NCBI GenBank assembly: GCA_015654835.1
Contig: JAATGG010000116.1
Span: 1 to 48,726 of the forward strand
Reading direction: 5' to 3'
Length of the DNA stretch: 48,726 nt
From: Terriglobales bacterium
GTDB lineage: Bacteria; Acidobacteriota; Terriglobia; Terriglobales; Acidobacteriaceae
Both the position numbers and the translations under genes were made by a program. Below, in pieces: positions 26,237-37,410 of the stretch; position 1 is the stretch's first letter, and every line of letters begins with the position of its first letter. The notes beneath the pieces were generated by a model. It was not told the DNA's origin and ran no database searches. It saw only the letters and a program-made list of their open reading frames with translations.

Positions 26237-29200
26237 CTAGAACGACAGCCGCGCACTCAATTGGATCTCTCTGCCCGGCGTTGCGACCTCGGTAATGCTG
26301 CCAAAGTTCGAGGTATTTACAAACCGATTCGGAGTTCCCAGATTCGTATGGTTCAGCGCATTGAAGAACTCGGCGCGTGCCTCGAATCTCGTTTTTTCGG
26401 TCAAGCTGAACTCACGCACCAGCCCCAGATCCATGGTCTGCAAGCCTGGACCGTAGACCGAGTTCCGGCCCGAATTGCCATAGGTATACGCGGCGGGCGC
26501 GGAAAAGGCACTGGGACTGAACCATGTCGCCGAGCTGCGGCTGCCCGATCCAAACACCTTCTGCCCGGTGGCGTTGGCGCGGATCGGATTTTCTCCCACC
26601 ACGGTTCCGGCATTCGCTGTGTCGCCAAAGACGGAGATGGTCAGCGGAAAGCCGCTCTGCGCCTGATATTCCATCGAGCCACGCCAGTCGCGGGTGAGGG
26701 CGCGTGTCAGGCCATTGCGGCTAAAGGCGGGCGGATTGTAGACGGCACTCAGCGCAAAGCGATGACGGACGTCGCAGGCCGGGCCTTTCTCGGCATTCAG
26801 ATCGTCGTTGTTCTGCGGGGTAGCAGCTTCGAACATGGGCGAGCGGAAGTCCGGTGCATTGTCGAGCGCTTTGGCAAAAGTGTAGTTGGCCAAAAAACTC
26901 AGACCGCGGGCATAGCGTCGGCGCACATTCACGTAGCCCGCGTCATACCAACTCTGTGCAGTGTTCTCCAGCAGGTTCACGGTGCTCACTGGAAACGTGG
27001 AACTGGTCATGGTCTGCGCGACAGCCGCCGGGAAGACCGTGTTGTTCACAAAGCTGATTTTAGGAAAGGGACGACGGGGTTGGATCAGTCCTGCTCCCGG
27101 CTGAGCATTGTTGATGAGATGCGAACGCTGTAAGTGAAAGCCGCCCGCTCCCAGATAGCCAACCTCAAGCGTGGTCTGGGGGCCTAACTGTTTTTCGAGC
27201 GAAGCGCTCCATTGCTGAATGTATTGCGCCGAGGCATGGAGTTGGAGTCCGGTGAAACTGACCACCGTCGTGCCCAATACCGGGGTAGGGAAGTTCAGTG
27301 TGGTAATGCTGGGCGTGTAGGGATCGCTTTGCGAAGTCTCGGGGAAGACATAGGGAACATTATGGCGCTGGTTGCACCAGGTATTCATGTCCACCGGGGT
27401 GTAGAAGATTCCATAGGCGACGTGGGCTACGATCCCCAGCCTGGGTAGACTTTGCGCCAGGCCGATCCTTGGCGCGAAGTTGGTGTGGTTGGCATACATC
27501 AGGCCGCGCGGATAGCCATTCTGTCCGCCGATAAATACCTGCGGCGTACCGCTGGAGAGATCCAGGTTACTGTTCGTATAGTCGACGTCGATGAGCGGGC
27601 TCATGAATTCGTAGCGCAGGCCATAAGTGAGTGTACTGGTCGAAGTCAGCCGCCACGCGTCCTGACCGTAGCCGTCGGCATACCACTGATGCAAATTCAT
27701 CTGGGGCACGCCTGCCTGTCCTTGCCGCGCCGCCGGCATTCCCAGGAGGAAACTGGCGAGCGCCGAACCCGTGCTGCCGTCGTTCAGAGCGTATTGAGTT
27801 GTATAGCCGTTGGTGTATTGGTAGTAGCCGCGGTTCTGAAAGAATCCCCACATCGGCCAGATAAATTTCTGATACGCGGCGCCGAACTTGGTGCTGTGCC
27901 GGCCCAGTTGCCAACTCAGCGAGTCGCGGCCCTCGACGACCGTATCCCAGGCCTTCATCGGCGTGGCCAGGTAGTTGTCGCCAAAAGGCGAGTAACCCTG
28001 CACGTTGAAATAAGGCGCTCCCCAGGCCCTCGGGCCGCCGAAACCGGTTCCGGTAATTCCCAACTCATCGACGATGTCGTTCTTGCTCGCACTTTCTGTC
28101 GTGTGCGACATGGCCAGGCGTGAAACGGCCAACGACGCCATGTTGACCATATGCGTCGAGATCACGCGGGTCCATCCCAATGTCCCCTGTTCCGACAGGT
28201 TGTCGTGATACAGGCCGAATCCTGGCAGGCCTTCCGGCATGAATCCATATTCGCTGCCCGCCGAGTAGCGGAAGAAGGCCGTATCGCCGCTTGCAAAGCT
28301 TTGATCTACGCGGAACGTGCCCTGGTCGTCCGTCATCCGCTCTTTGCGCGAATCGAGATAGTTGTTGGCGTCGTTGCCCGCGCCTACCACGGTAGGTTGC
28401 CCCATCATGGTCATTCCACCCATATTCATCATCATGTTGGGCTGAGGCGTGTACTTGCTCAACATGATCGTGGCCGCTGTGGTCAGTTGTCCCGGCGGAA
28501 TCACGTTCTTGATGCCGTTGTAGATAAATTGCTGACGAATCGTTTGCGGATTGGTCACACTGATTGGCAAATTGGGATTGTAATTCGGATTCGGTGTGCT
28601 CTTGGTGGGATCGTAGATATCCACACCGCTCTGGCTAAAATCCCCCCCGACCTCGGCTGCGGTGGGCACCGTGTCGACCATCACCATCGTTTCTACATGG
28701 CGAAGAGCTTCATAGTTTGTGAAAAAGAAGGTTTTGCGGCGGCGCCAGATCGGGCCGCCGAGCGAAGCGCCAAAGTTGTTCTGCACCAGGAAATTCAGGT
28801 TCCCCATCTCATTGAAGGAGTGCGCATCCATGGCCCCGTTACGCAGAAATTCATAAGCCGTGCCGTGAAATCTGCTCGATCCGGAGCGGGTTACGATATT
28901 GATTTGGCCGCCGCCGGCCCCGCCCATTTCGGCGGAGTAGCTGCCGGTTTCCACCTGAAATTCCTGCACCGCATCCGGCGACGCGCTGAAGTTTTGCGTA
29001 CTGAATGTCGGGTCGGTATTGGTGGCGCCGTCCAGCAAAAAATAATTCGCATTGGGACGGTTTCCTCCGATGCTCACCGCCGACCGCTGTCCGGGTCTCC
29101 AGTAGAGAGAACTCATGTCTCCTGCCGCCGCGCCATGGCTGATATGCGCCCCCGGCACCGTCAGTACCAAGTCAATCAACATGCGCCCATTCAACGGCAG

Positions 29201-29629
29201 CGACTCCACCGACCGCTGGTCCACTACTTCACCCACACTTGCATCCTGGGTCTTGAGCAGTTCGCGCGACGCCTCAACCATCACGGTTTGCGCATCGCTG
29301 CCGACGCTCAGGTGCAGATCGAGCGTGGCTTGCTGGCCGACCTCCAACTCGATAGTTTCGGTTGCGGGTTTGAAGCCTGCGCTCTCGATGACCAGTGCGT
29401 AGACGCCAGGTTGCAGGCCGGCGATCTCGTAGAGTCCCGTTCCATTCGAAATCACTTCTCGCTCTGCGCCCGTTTCATGTGCCGTCATGTGCACGCGCGC
29501 TCCGGCAATCGGCCGATGCTGCGGATCCAGAATCGATCCGCGGACTACGGCGTAGTTGCTCTGCGCATGAGCTGTCACAAGGGCGATGACGAAACAAAAC
29601 ATCCAGAGGATGAGGACTTTCCTAGTCAT
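26237..29629 (-). CDS. Oar-like TonB-dependent receptor with carboxypeptidase-regulatory domain
   Basis: A 1130-residue outer-membrane protein. A signal peptide (ILWMFCFVIALVTAHAQ, about 6-23) is followed by a CarboxypepD-reg domain (VVRGSILDPQHRPIAGARVH, ATLDLHLSV), a plug domain (SLPLNGRMLIDLVLTVPGAH, DGATNTDPTF) and a long beta-barrel that ends in Phe (QLSARLSF). This size and domain set is a hallmark of Acidobacteria, where many paralogues occur; it resembles Oar of Myxococcus. The ligand is unknown; polysaccharide breakdown products or peptides are usual guesses. A TAGGAGC ribosome site precedes ATG 29629. It stands alone with no TonB or ExbBD nearby. Confidence 0.93.
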   Translation of the reverse strand: MTRKVLILWMFCFVIALVTAHAQSNYAVVRGSILDPQHRPIAGARVHMTAHETGAEREVISNGTGLYEIAGLQPGVYALVIESAGFKPATETIELEVGQQATLDLHLSVGSDAQTVMVEASRELLKTQDASVGEVVDQRSVESLPLNGRMLIDLVLTVPGAHISHGAAAGDMSSLYWRPGQRSAVSIGGNRPNANYFLLDGATNTDPTFSTQNFSASPDAVQEFQVETGSYSAEMGGAGGGQINIVTRSGSSRFHGTAYEFLRNGAMDAHSFNEMGNLNFLVQNNFGASLGGPIWRRRKTFFFTNYEALRHVETMVMVDTVPTAAEVGGDFSQSGVDIYDPTKSTPNPNYNPNLPISVTNPQTIRQQFIYNGIKNVIPPGQLTTAATIMLSKYTPQPNMMMNMGGMTMMGQPTVVGAGNDANNYLDSRKERMTDDQGTFRVDQSFASGDTAFFRYSAGSEYGFMPEGLPGFGLYHDNLSEQGTLGWTRVISTHMVNMASLAVSRLAMSHTTESASKNDIVDELGITGTGFGGPRAWGAPYFNVQGYSPFGDNYLATPMKAWDTVVEGRDSLSWQLGRHSTKFGAAYQKFIWPMWGFFQNRGYYQYTNGYTTQYALNDGSTGSALASFLLGMPAARQGQAGVPQMNLHQWYADGYGQDAWRLTSTSTLTYGLRYEFMSPLIDVDYTNSNLDLSSGTPQVFIGGQNGYPRGLMYANHTNFAPRIGLAQSLPRLGIVAHVAYGIFYTPVDMNTWCNQRHNVPYVFPETSQSDPYTPSITTLNFPTPVLGTTVVSFTGLQLHASAQYIQQWSASLEKQLGPQTTLEVGYLGAGGFHLQRSHLINNAQPGAGLIQPRRPFPKISFVNNTVFPAAVAQTMTSSTFPVSTVNLLENTAQSWYDAGYVNVRRRYARGLSFLANYTFAKALDNAPDFRSPMFEAATPQNNDDLNAEKGPACDVRHRFALSAVYNPPAFSRNGLTRALTRDWRGSMEYQAQSGFPLTISVFGDTANAGTVVGENPIRANATGQKVFGSGSRSSATWFSPSAFSAPAAYTYGNSGRNSVYGPGLQTMDLGLVREFSLTEKTRFEARAEFFNALNHTNLGTPNRFVNTSNFGSITEVATPGREIQLSARLSF

Positions 29630-29938
29630 TGGTGCTCCTAAAATGCTGGTTCGTGGCGCGTCTTTTCCGCTGGACGCATACAGTGTGCGTCCGACTGGAA
29701 CGTTCTCTCGCGCCGATAGATCACATTCTTATTTGTAGCGCGTGGTTGACAGCCTGATTGAGTTCTCCCGAACCTTACGTCTGCACGTTCCCGCTGTCTT
29801 CGTTCCATGGATGGGCAATAACCCCATCCTTTTGGTGGAGGATGAACACAAAAGGGCCATCCCGACCGGCGGGATGGCCCTTTCTGTGTCGATCTTGCTG
29901 CTTATTGCGGTTTATCGCTGCCGCCGGTGGTCGGCAAC
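29630..29938. other. Intergenic stretch between the receptor and mdh
   Basis: It should hold the leftward promoter of the receptor gene, but no clear -35/-10 pair was found. The mdh terminator lies at 29851-29885. No reading frame is convincing. Confidence 0.5.
29851..29885 (-). terminator. Intrinsic terminator after mdh
   Basis: GGGCCATCCC (29854-29863) and GGGATGGCCC (29871-29880) form a perfect 10-bp stem with a 7-nt loop. On the minus strand it is followed by TTTTGTG, and on the plus strand by TTTCTG. It lies 59 nt after the mdh stop. Confidence 0.85.
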
Positions 29939-32313
<2,375 letters not shown>

Positions 32314-32423
32314 GATTTTGGCGGTATCCCTTCCCGGCGTGTGTTCACAGGAAGGCTAACACCTGCAAATTGCGAGTGGCAATGGTTAGGCATCTTGATT
32401 TTTCCCCGAAGCGACTTCTGTTC

Positions 32424-33035
32424 TCACTTCGCTTCCTTGAAGTCGTCTCCGTCAAAACGGGGAATTCCAAAGTGGCCCCGCAAATGAAGCACATCCACGG
32501 GACTCAGATTGCCGGCTACCGTCACCAGGGTGAGGCTTTTGGGAGTTTCGGCCAATACTACGGCGCCGCGCATGTTCGCGCCATCCATCACCAGCCAGAC
32601 ATCGGTCATCCCATCGTGGACAGGCCCTCCGGCCTTGGTGGTCGACACCAGGTGCTTCCATCCGCGCAAGTGGTAAGCGTCGCGAATGGAGTTCACGGCC
32701 CTCTCGTCTGGAATCCCCGTGGCGCCGAAACGCAGCAGGTGGACGCTGACTCCGTCGAGCTTGTTCATGGCTTGCCTGGTCTCGGCTTCCGAATTGGAAA
32801 GCATGCCGGCGGCGACGCCCAGCATGGTGCGATCCAGCGTAAAGCTGGATTTAGCGGCTGCCCCGATGCTCAGTTGCGTCAGCGCCGGGGGCGTCCAGTC
32901 CAGGATCACCGGCCCCGGATTGGTGGTGGAACGGGTTGCCGTTGGCTCTTGTGCGTTCCCCGGCGTTTGAGCGGCCGTTCCACAAACCAGCCCAGCGCTC
33001 ACCACCAAAATCTCTGTCAGAGGCATCCACTTCAT
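32424..33035 (-). CDS. DUF4252 domain secreted protein
   Basis: A 203-residue protein with an N-terminal signal peptide (LTEILVVSAGLVCGTAAQ). The rest resembles DUF4252: DRTMLGVAAGMLSN, MNKLDGVSVHLLRF, VNSIRDAYHLRGWKHLVS and DGANMRGAVVLAETPKSLTL. DUF4252 proteins are common in Bacteroidetes and Acidobacteria; their function is unknown, and some occur near sigma-factor loci. No sigma factor is adjacent here. It may be a periplasmic or lipid-linked protein, but no lipobox Cys is clear. Confidence 0.75.
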   Translation of the reverse strand: MKWMPLTEILVVSAGLVCGTAAQTPGNAQEPTATRSTTNPGPVILDWTPPALTQLSIGAAAKSSFTLDRTMLGVAAGMLSNSEAETRQAMNKLDGVSVHLLRFGATGIPDERAVNSIRDAYHLRGWKHLVSTTKAGGPVHDGMTDVWLVMDGANMRGAVVLAETPKSLTLVTVAGNLSPVDVLHLRGHFGIPRFDGDDFKEAK

Positions 33036-33296
33036 GGAGGTTTAAACGCGCACGATTCCAAAAAGTTACGGTGGCTCGGGAAGGGAAAACGCATTTGTTG
33101 TTCCCGCCGAGGGCGGCCTGGACAGGCAAGCGAAGGCCGGCGAACCCGCTTTGCGGTCATAGGTCGTGGAAATGTCCGAATAAATGCGCCTACGGCCTGT
33201 TTCTGACCTGCGGGATGCGATAAACTCATGCGGGAGCCGGATTGGGGTACCCCTACCTTTGTGGTCGCGGAGGGCACATAGAAATTGGGAAAAAGC

Positions 33297-33845
33297 ATGG
33301 TCCCGAAGAAGCTGTTCTTCACCAAAGGGGTCGGCAAACACAAAGAGCGTTTGACTTCCTTTGAGTTGGCCCTTCGGGATGCGGGGATTGCCTCGCAAAA
33401 TCTGGTGCGTGTCTCATCCATCTTTCCGCCGCATTGCAAGGTGATCCCCCGCAAAGAAGGCCTCACTTATCTGAATCCCGGCGAGGTTGTCTTTTCGGTG
33501 ATTGCGGAGAACTCGACACGCGAGCCTCATCGGCTCATCGTTTCAAGCATCGGCGTGGCTATTCCCGCAGACAGCAACACCTATGGCTACCTCAGTGAGC
33601 ACCACGGTTTCGGCGAGACGGAGGAGCAGGCTGGTGAGTATGCAGAGGAACTGGCCGCCGAGATGCTCGCGACCACTCTCGATGTCGAGTTCGATCCGGA
33701 CACGAGTTGGGACGAGAAGAAGGAGATCTATCGTATCTCCAACAAAATCGTTCGCACCAGCAACATCACGCAATCGGCGGTCGGGGATAAGCGCGGACTG
33801 TGGACGACCACGATCGCGGCCGCCGTCTTGATTCTTGAAGAGTAG
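33297..33845 (+). CDS. pdaD: Pyruvoyl-dependent arginine decarboxylase
   Basis: Converts arginine to agmatine, 182 residues. The proenzyme cleaves itself between Ser40 and Ser41 in [11 protein letters not shown], making the pyruvoyl group from Ser41. Other family marks are [45 protein letters not shown] and TWDEKKE-like acid residues near the end ([11 protein letters not shown]). ATG 33297 matches the family start; the frame is open to TTG 33285. This enzyme class is typical of archaea and some bacteria. It is the first step of the putrescine route completed by the two next genes. Confidence 0.93.
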   Translation: MVPKKLFFTKGVGKHKERLTSFELALRDAGIASQNLVRVSSIFPPHCKVIPRKEGLTYLNPGEVVFSVIAENSTREPHRLIVSSIGVAIPADSNTYGYLSEHHGFGETEEQAGEYAEELAAEMLATTLDVEFDPDTSWDEKKEIYRISNKIVRTSNITQSAVGDKRGLWTTTIAAAVLILEE

Positions 33846-33872
33846 CGCTCGCATCTAACAAGAGCGTCACAC

Positions 33873-33904
33873 AGGCCAATCCCAGTCAGCGGGGTTGGCC
33901 TTGT
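33873..33904 (+). terminator. Terminator after the arginine decarboxylase gene
   Basis: GGCCAATCCC and GGGGTTGGCC form a stem of 10 pairs including G-U, followed by TTGTTCTG. It lies 28 nt after the decarboxylase stop, and 120 nt before the amidase gene, so the pathway genes are at least partly on separate transcripts. Confidence 0.65.
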
Positions 33905-34022
33905 TCTGTCGATTCCATGCCGGTCGGTTTTGGGCGTGTTGATTGAGGGTCTAGCAACCGCAGGCCCGTTGTCCGGGGAAGCATCCTTGTCCGATTTATC
34001 GTTTTAGGAGAACAGGTAAGCC

Positions 34023-34967
34023 ATGATGGCGAACGCGCGCAAATACAAAGTAGGGCTCGTACAGATGAGCATGGGGCCCGATCCCGAAGCAAACCTCGCC
34101 GCAGCCACGCGGCATGTCCGCGAAGCAACAAAGCGGGGCGCAAACATTGTTTGCCTGCCGGAACTGTTCCGTGCTCAATACTTCTGCCAGCGCGAAGATA
34201 TCCGCCTGTTCGATCTGGCCGAGCCGATTCCCGGCCCCTCCACGACCAAACTGGCCGAGGTGGCTCGCGAGTGCCGCGTCTCCATCGTTGCCTCGCTCTT
34301 TGAGCGCCGTGCACCCGGGCTTTATCACAACACTGCCGTCACGTTGAACGCCGACGGTGCCATCATCGGTGTCTATCGCAAGATGCACATCCCCGATGAC
34401 CCGCTCTACTATGAAAAGTTCTACTTCACTCCGGGCGACCTGGGGTTTCAGGCGGTAGATACCGCGTTTGGCCGCATCGGCACGCTGGTTTGCTGGGATC
34501 AGTGGTACCCCGAAGGTGCGCGGCTTACCGCGCTCCAGGGAGCGGAAATTCTCTTCTACCCCACGGCCATCGGCTGGCACCCGGCGGAGAAGGACGAATT
34601 TGGAGCTGCCCAATATGACGCATGGCAGACCATCCAGCGCGCCCATGCCATCGCCAACGGCGTCTATGTGGCGGGAGTGAATCGTGTCGGCCATGAACAG
34701 GGCGACGTTCTTGGCAACCGCATGAGCGGTCCTGGCCTGGAGTTCTGGGGAGGCAGCTTTCTTGCCGATCCCTTTGGCCGCATTATCGCCAAAGCGTCGC
34801 ACGACTCCGAAGAGATTCTGATCGGCGAAGTCGATCTTGCGCTGCTTGAGGATACGCGCCGTAATTGGCCTTTCCTTCGCGACCGCCGCATCGACGCTTA
34901 CGCTCCAATCACCAAACGCTTTCTCGATCCGCTCCATGCGTGGGCGCCCGACGGAGATGCCAAGTAG
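34023..34967 (+). CDS. aguB: N-carbamoylputrescine amidase
   Basis: Hydrolyses N-carbamoylputrescine to putrescine, ammonia and CO2; 314 residues, nitrilase superfamily. The catalytic triad is visible: Glu47 in CLPELF, Lys120 in VYRKMHIPDD and Cys157 in TLVCWDQWYPE. The FYFTPGDLGF and GWHPAEKDEFG stretches are specific to this branch. An AGGAGAACAG ribosome site lies before ATG 34023; ATG 34026 directly follows and could also serve. The gene for the preceding step, aguA, begins 2 nt after its stop. Confidence 0.95.
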   Translation: MMANARKYKVGLVQMSMGPDPEANLAAATRHVREATKRGANIVCLPELFRAQYFCQREDIRLFDLAEPIPGPSTTKLAEVARECRVSIVASLFERRAPGLYHNTAVTLNADGAIIGVYRKMHIPDDPLYYEKFYFTPGDLGFQAVDTAFGRIGTLVCWDQWYPEGARLTALQGAEILFYPTAIGWHPAEKDEFGAAQYDAWQTIQRAHAIANGVYVAGVNRVGHEQGDVLGNRMSGPGLEFWGGSFLADPFGRIIAKASHDSEEILIGEVDLALLEDTRRNWPFLRDRRIDAYAPITKRFLDPLHAWAPDGDAK

Positions 34968-34969
34968 AA

Positions 34970-36088
34970 ATGTCCGCTCCTCTATCGCAAGAATTGGTGC
35001 CTCAAGAATTGGGCTACCGTATGCCCGCCGAATGGGACCGTCACGAAGCCACCTGGCTAGCGTGGCCGCACAATCCCGACGATTGGCCGGGCAAGTTTCA
35101 GCCCATTCCTTGGGTTTACGCGGAGATTGTGCGCCTGCTTTCTGTTCGGGAACAGGTGCATATTCTCGTCGACGATGCCGCAGCGCAGCGGCGCGTCAGC
35201 GGAATCCTGGAGCGCGCCGGGGCGAATCTCGATCAGGTCCGTTTCCATGTCTGGCCTACGGACCGCGTGTGGACCCGCGACTCCGGCCCCATCTTCGTTC
35301 GGAATGCCGAAGGCCAGGTTGGCATTACCAACTGGCGCTTCAATGCGTGGGCCAAATATCCCGACTGGCAGCTCGACGACCAGATTCCCGGCCGGGTCGC
35401 TTCACTGCTGGGTCTGCCCGTCTGGCAGCCGACCGTCGCGATTGAGAAGAATGGATCTTCAGCGGCAGTAGCCAACCGGGTTGTGCTCGAAGGCGGCTCC
35501 ATCGACACCAACGGTGGAGGCGTTCTGCTTACCACGGAAGAGTGCTTGCTCAGCGAAGTGCAGCAGCGCAATCCCGGCGTGAGCCGTATGCAACTGGAAC
35601 AGGTATTCCACGATTACCTGGGCATCGAGCAGGTCATCTGGCTCAATCGCGGTGTGGTCGGGGACGATACCCACGGCCATGTGGACGATATCACCCGTTT
35701 CGTCGGCCCGAGCACGATTGTGACCGCGGTCGAACGCAATGCCGCCGACCCTAATCACCCGCTGTTGACGGAGAATCTCGAACGCCTGAAAGCCGCGCGT
35801 ACCCTCGATGGCAAGCAGTTCACGCTCGTCGAACTGCCGTTGCCGCGCCCCGTGGTCTTTCGCGGCCAGCGCCTGCCGGCGAGCTATGCCAATTTCTATC
35901 TGGCGAACGGCCTGCTCCTGGTCCCCACCTTCCACGATCCCAATGACCGCATCGCGCTCAATATTCTGGCCGAGGTCTTTCCGGAGCGCGACGTGATCGG
36001 CATTCACTGCGTCGACCTCGTCTGGGGCCTGGGGACGCTCCACTGCATGACCCAGCAGCAACCGGCGGCGCTACCATCTCAAGCATGA
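34970..36088 (+). CDS. aguA: Agmatine deiminase
   Basis: Converts agmatine to N-carbamoylputrescine, 372 residues, guanidino-modifying fold. Seen: YRMPAEWDRHEATWLAWPHN, WTRDSGPIFVRN with Asp for the guanidino group, LEGGSIDTNGGG with its Glu, GDDTHGHVDDITRFV with the catalytic His, and Cys359 in GTLHCMTQQQP as nucleophile. ATG 34970 is 2 nt after aguB; the frame is open upstream to 34865 but only shadows aguB. Its last 4 nt (ATGA) overlap the start of tadA. Confidence 0.95.
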   Translation: MSAPLSQELVPQELGYRMPAEWDRHEATWLAWPHNPDDWPGKFQPIPWVYAEIVRLLSVREQVHILVDDAAAQRRVSGILERAGANLDQVRFHVWPTDRVWTRDSGPIFVRNAEGQVGITNWRFNAWAKYPDWQLDDQIPGRVASLLGLPVWQPTVAIEKNGSSAAVANRVVLEGGSIDTNGGGVLLTTEECLLSEVQQRNPGVSRMQLEQVFHDYLGIEQVIWLNRGVVGDDTHGHVDDITRFVGPSTIVTAVERNAADPNHPLLTENLERLKAARTLDGKQFTLVELPLPRPVVFRGQRLPASYANFYLANGLLLVPTFHDPNDRIALNILAEVFPERDVIGIHCVDLVWGLGTLHCMTQQQPAALPSQA

Positions 36089-36540
36089 CCGCCGATCACG
36101 AAGCCATGCACGCTGCCCTCGCCGAAGCCAGCCTCGCAGCCGAGGCTGGCGAGGTTCCTATCGGCGCGGTCGTGCTCCATGACGGCGAAATCGTAGCCCG
36201 CGGCCAAAATCGCGTCCTGCGCGACAACGATCCCACGGCCCATGCCGAAATCGTAGCGATGCGTTCCGCCGCCCACGCCCTCGGAAATTACCGTCTCCTG
36301 GGCTGCACGCTCTATGTCACCCTGGAGCCTTGCGCCATGTGCGCCGGAGCCATGATCCATGCCCGGCTCGACCGGCTGGTCTTTGCCGCGGTGGACCCCA
36401 AGGCAGGCGCGGCCGGATCGGTGCTTTCCGTGCTCAACCATCCTCAACTCAACCACCGGATGCAGGTCGAGCAGGGAATTCTTGCCGATGAGGCCGCCGA
36501 GTTGTTGCGGAGCTTCTTTCGCCGGCGCAGATCGTCTTAG
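36085..36540 (+). CDS. tadA: tRNA-specific adenosine deaminase TadA
   Basis: Changes adenosine 34 of tRNA-Arg(ACG) to inosine; 151 residues. The zinc site is His53-Ala-Glu55 (TAHAEIVAMR) with Glu55 as the proton shuttle, and Cys83/Cys86 (LEPCAMCAGAMIHAR). The C-terminal LNHPQLNHRMQVEQGILADE and a basic tail fit TadA, not guanine deaminase. It is coupled to aguA by an ATGA overlap and its stop overlaps the end of the DUF985 gene on the other strand by 4 nt. Confidence 0.95.
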   Translation: MTADHEAMHAALAEASLAAEAGEVPIGAVVLHDGEIVARGQNRVLRDNDPTAHAEIVAMRSAAHALGNYRLLGCTLYVTLEPCAMCAGAMIHARLDRLVFAAVDPKAGAAGSVLSVLNHPQLNHRMQVEQGILADEAAELLRSFFRRRRSS

Positions 36541-37022
36541 CTTCTCGTCAGCGCCCGGATCCGTGCGGCTTCTGCAGGCCATTTTGCAGCCAATTCGGCG
36601 TAAGGGGCATTCCGATAGTCGGCATAGTCGAACCCCGGGGCTACGGTGCATCCCAGCAGTGCCGCCTGGCCGTCGTTCAATAGCCTCGTGCCTTGCCATA
36701 CGCCCGCGGAAACTACCAGTTGTACCCGTTGCCCGGCTGCCAAGTCCTGGCCAAGAATGAAGATAGCGGAACTGCCGTCGGGATAGAGTTGAAGCATCTC
36801 CACCGGGTCGCCCAGGTAGAAGTGGAAAATCTCGTCCGAGTCGAGAACATGCATCTCGGAGAAAGTTCCTGCTTCCAGCAGGTAATAGATCGCCGTGCTT
36901 TGGTGCCGGAGACCGCGCGGCAGCGTCAGCGTTCCCTGGGAGGCATAGGTTTGTCGAAAAGAACCGCCTTCTATCGGATGCGGTTCCAGGCTCAGAATTG
37001 ATTTGATCTCGTTGGCTGTCAT
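36537..37022 (-). CDS. DUF985 cupin protein
   Basis: A 161-residue cupin of the DUF985 family. Seen: LEPHPIEGGSFRQTY at the N-terminus, TAIYYLLEAGTFSEMHVLDS and DEIFHFYLGDPVEML (metal-binding His/Glu strand), LVVSAGVWQGTRL and CTVAPGFDYADY. Members are cytosolic beta-barrel proteins of unknown reaction; some are annotated as sugar epimerase-like. It diverges from the glutaredoxin gene by 42 nt. Confidence 0.88.
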   Translation of the reverse strand: MTANEIKSILSLEPHPIEGGSFRQTYASQGTLTLPRGLRHQSTAIYYLLEAGTFSEMHVLDSDEIFHFYLGDPVEMLQLYPDGSSAIFILGQDLAAGQRVQLVVSAGVWQGTRLLNDGQAALLGCTVAPGFDYADYRNAPYAELAAKWPAEAARIRALTRS

Positions 37023-37064
37023 CCATCACAAATGTTATAGTGCGGACGCAGTACAATTTTGGAT

Positions 37065-37322
37065 ATGAAGGTGCAGGTTTATACCACCGCCTGGTGCCGG
37101 GACTGCCGGGCGGCCAAACAATTCCTCGAAGAGCATGGCGTCGAGTATTCCGAAATCGACGTTGATGCGGACTCGTCTGCCTCCGACGAGCTTGTGCGCC
37201 ACGTGGGCAAACGGGCGATCCCGCAACTGGTGATCGACGGCGAGTGGTTCCAGCCCTACAAGCCTGGATGCGGGCTATTGTACGAGGAACTCCATCAGCG
37301 TCTGCACATTCCTCGCAACTAA
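37065..37322 (+). CDS. Glutaredoxin/NrdH-like redox protein
   Basis: An 85-residue thioredoxin-fold protein. MKVQVYTTAWCRDCRAAKQF carries the redox pair Cys11-X-X-Cys14. The cis-Pro strand is AIPQLVIDG. The C-terminus keeps a glutaredoxin-like helix (LLYEELHQRL). It probably reduces disulfides in the cytoplasm; CRDC is not the standard CPYC, so its partners are unclear. ATG 37065 is preferred to TTG 37059. Confidence 0.88.
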   Translation: MKVQVYTTAWCRDCRAAKQFLEEHGVEYSEIDVDADSSASDELVRHVGKRAIPQLVIDGEWFQPYKPGCGLLYEELHQRLHIPRN

Positions 37323-37410
37323 ACCCGGTCTCCCCGTACAATCGAGAATTGGACTGGATCGCTGCGTGCGGTCGTGGTCACTCGTTTGCCATTTTTCTGA
37401 GGAGCTTTCC

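Noticed and set aside
28151..29641. 496-codon frame antisense to the Oar-like receptor
   Set aside because: Low-complexity His/Arg-rich translation, no family match; the sense frame has signal peptide, plug and barrel.
36079..37341. 420-codon frame antisense to tadA and the redox gene
   Set aside because: Overlaps tadA, DUF985 and the glutaredoxin gene, all with clear catalytic motifs or family matches.
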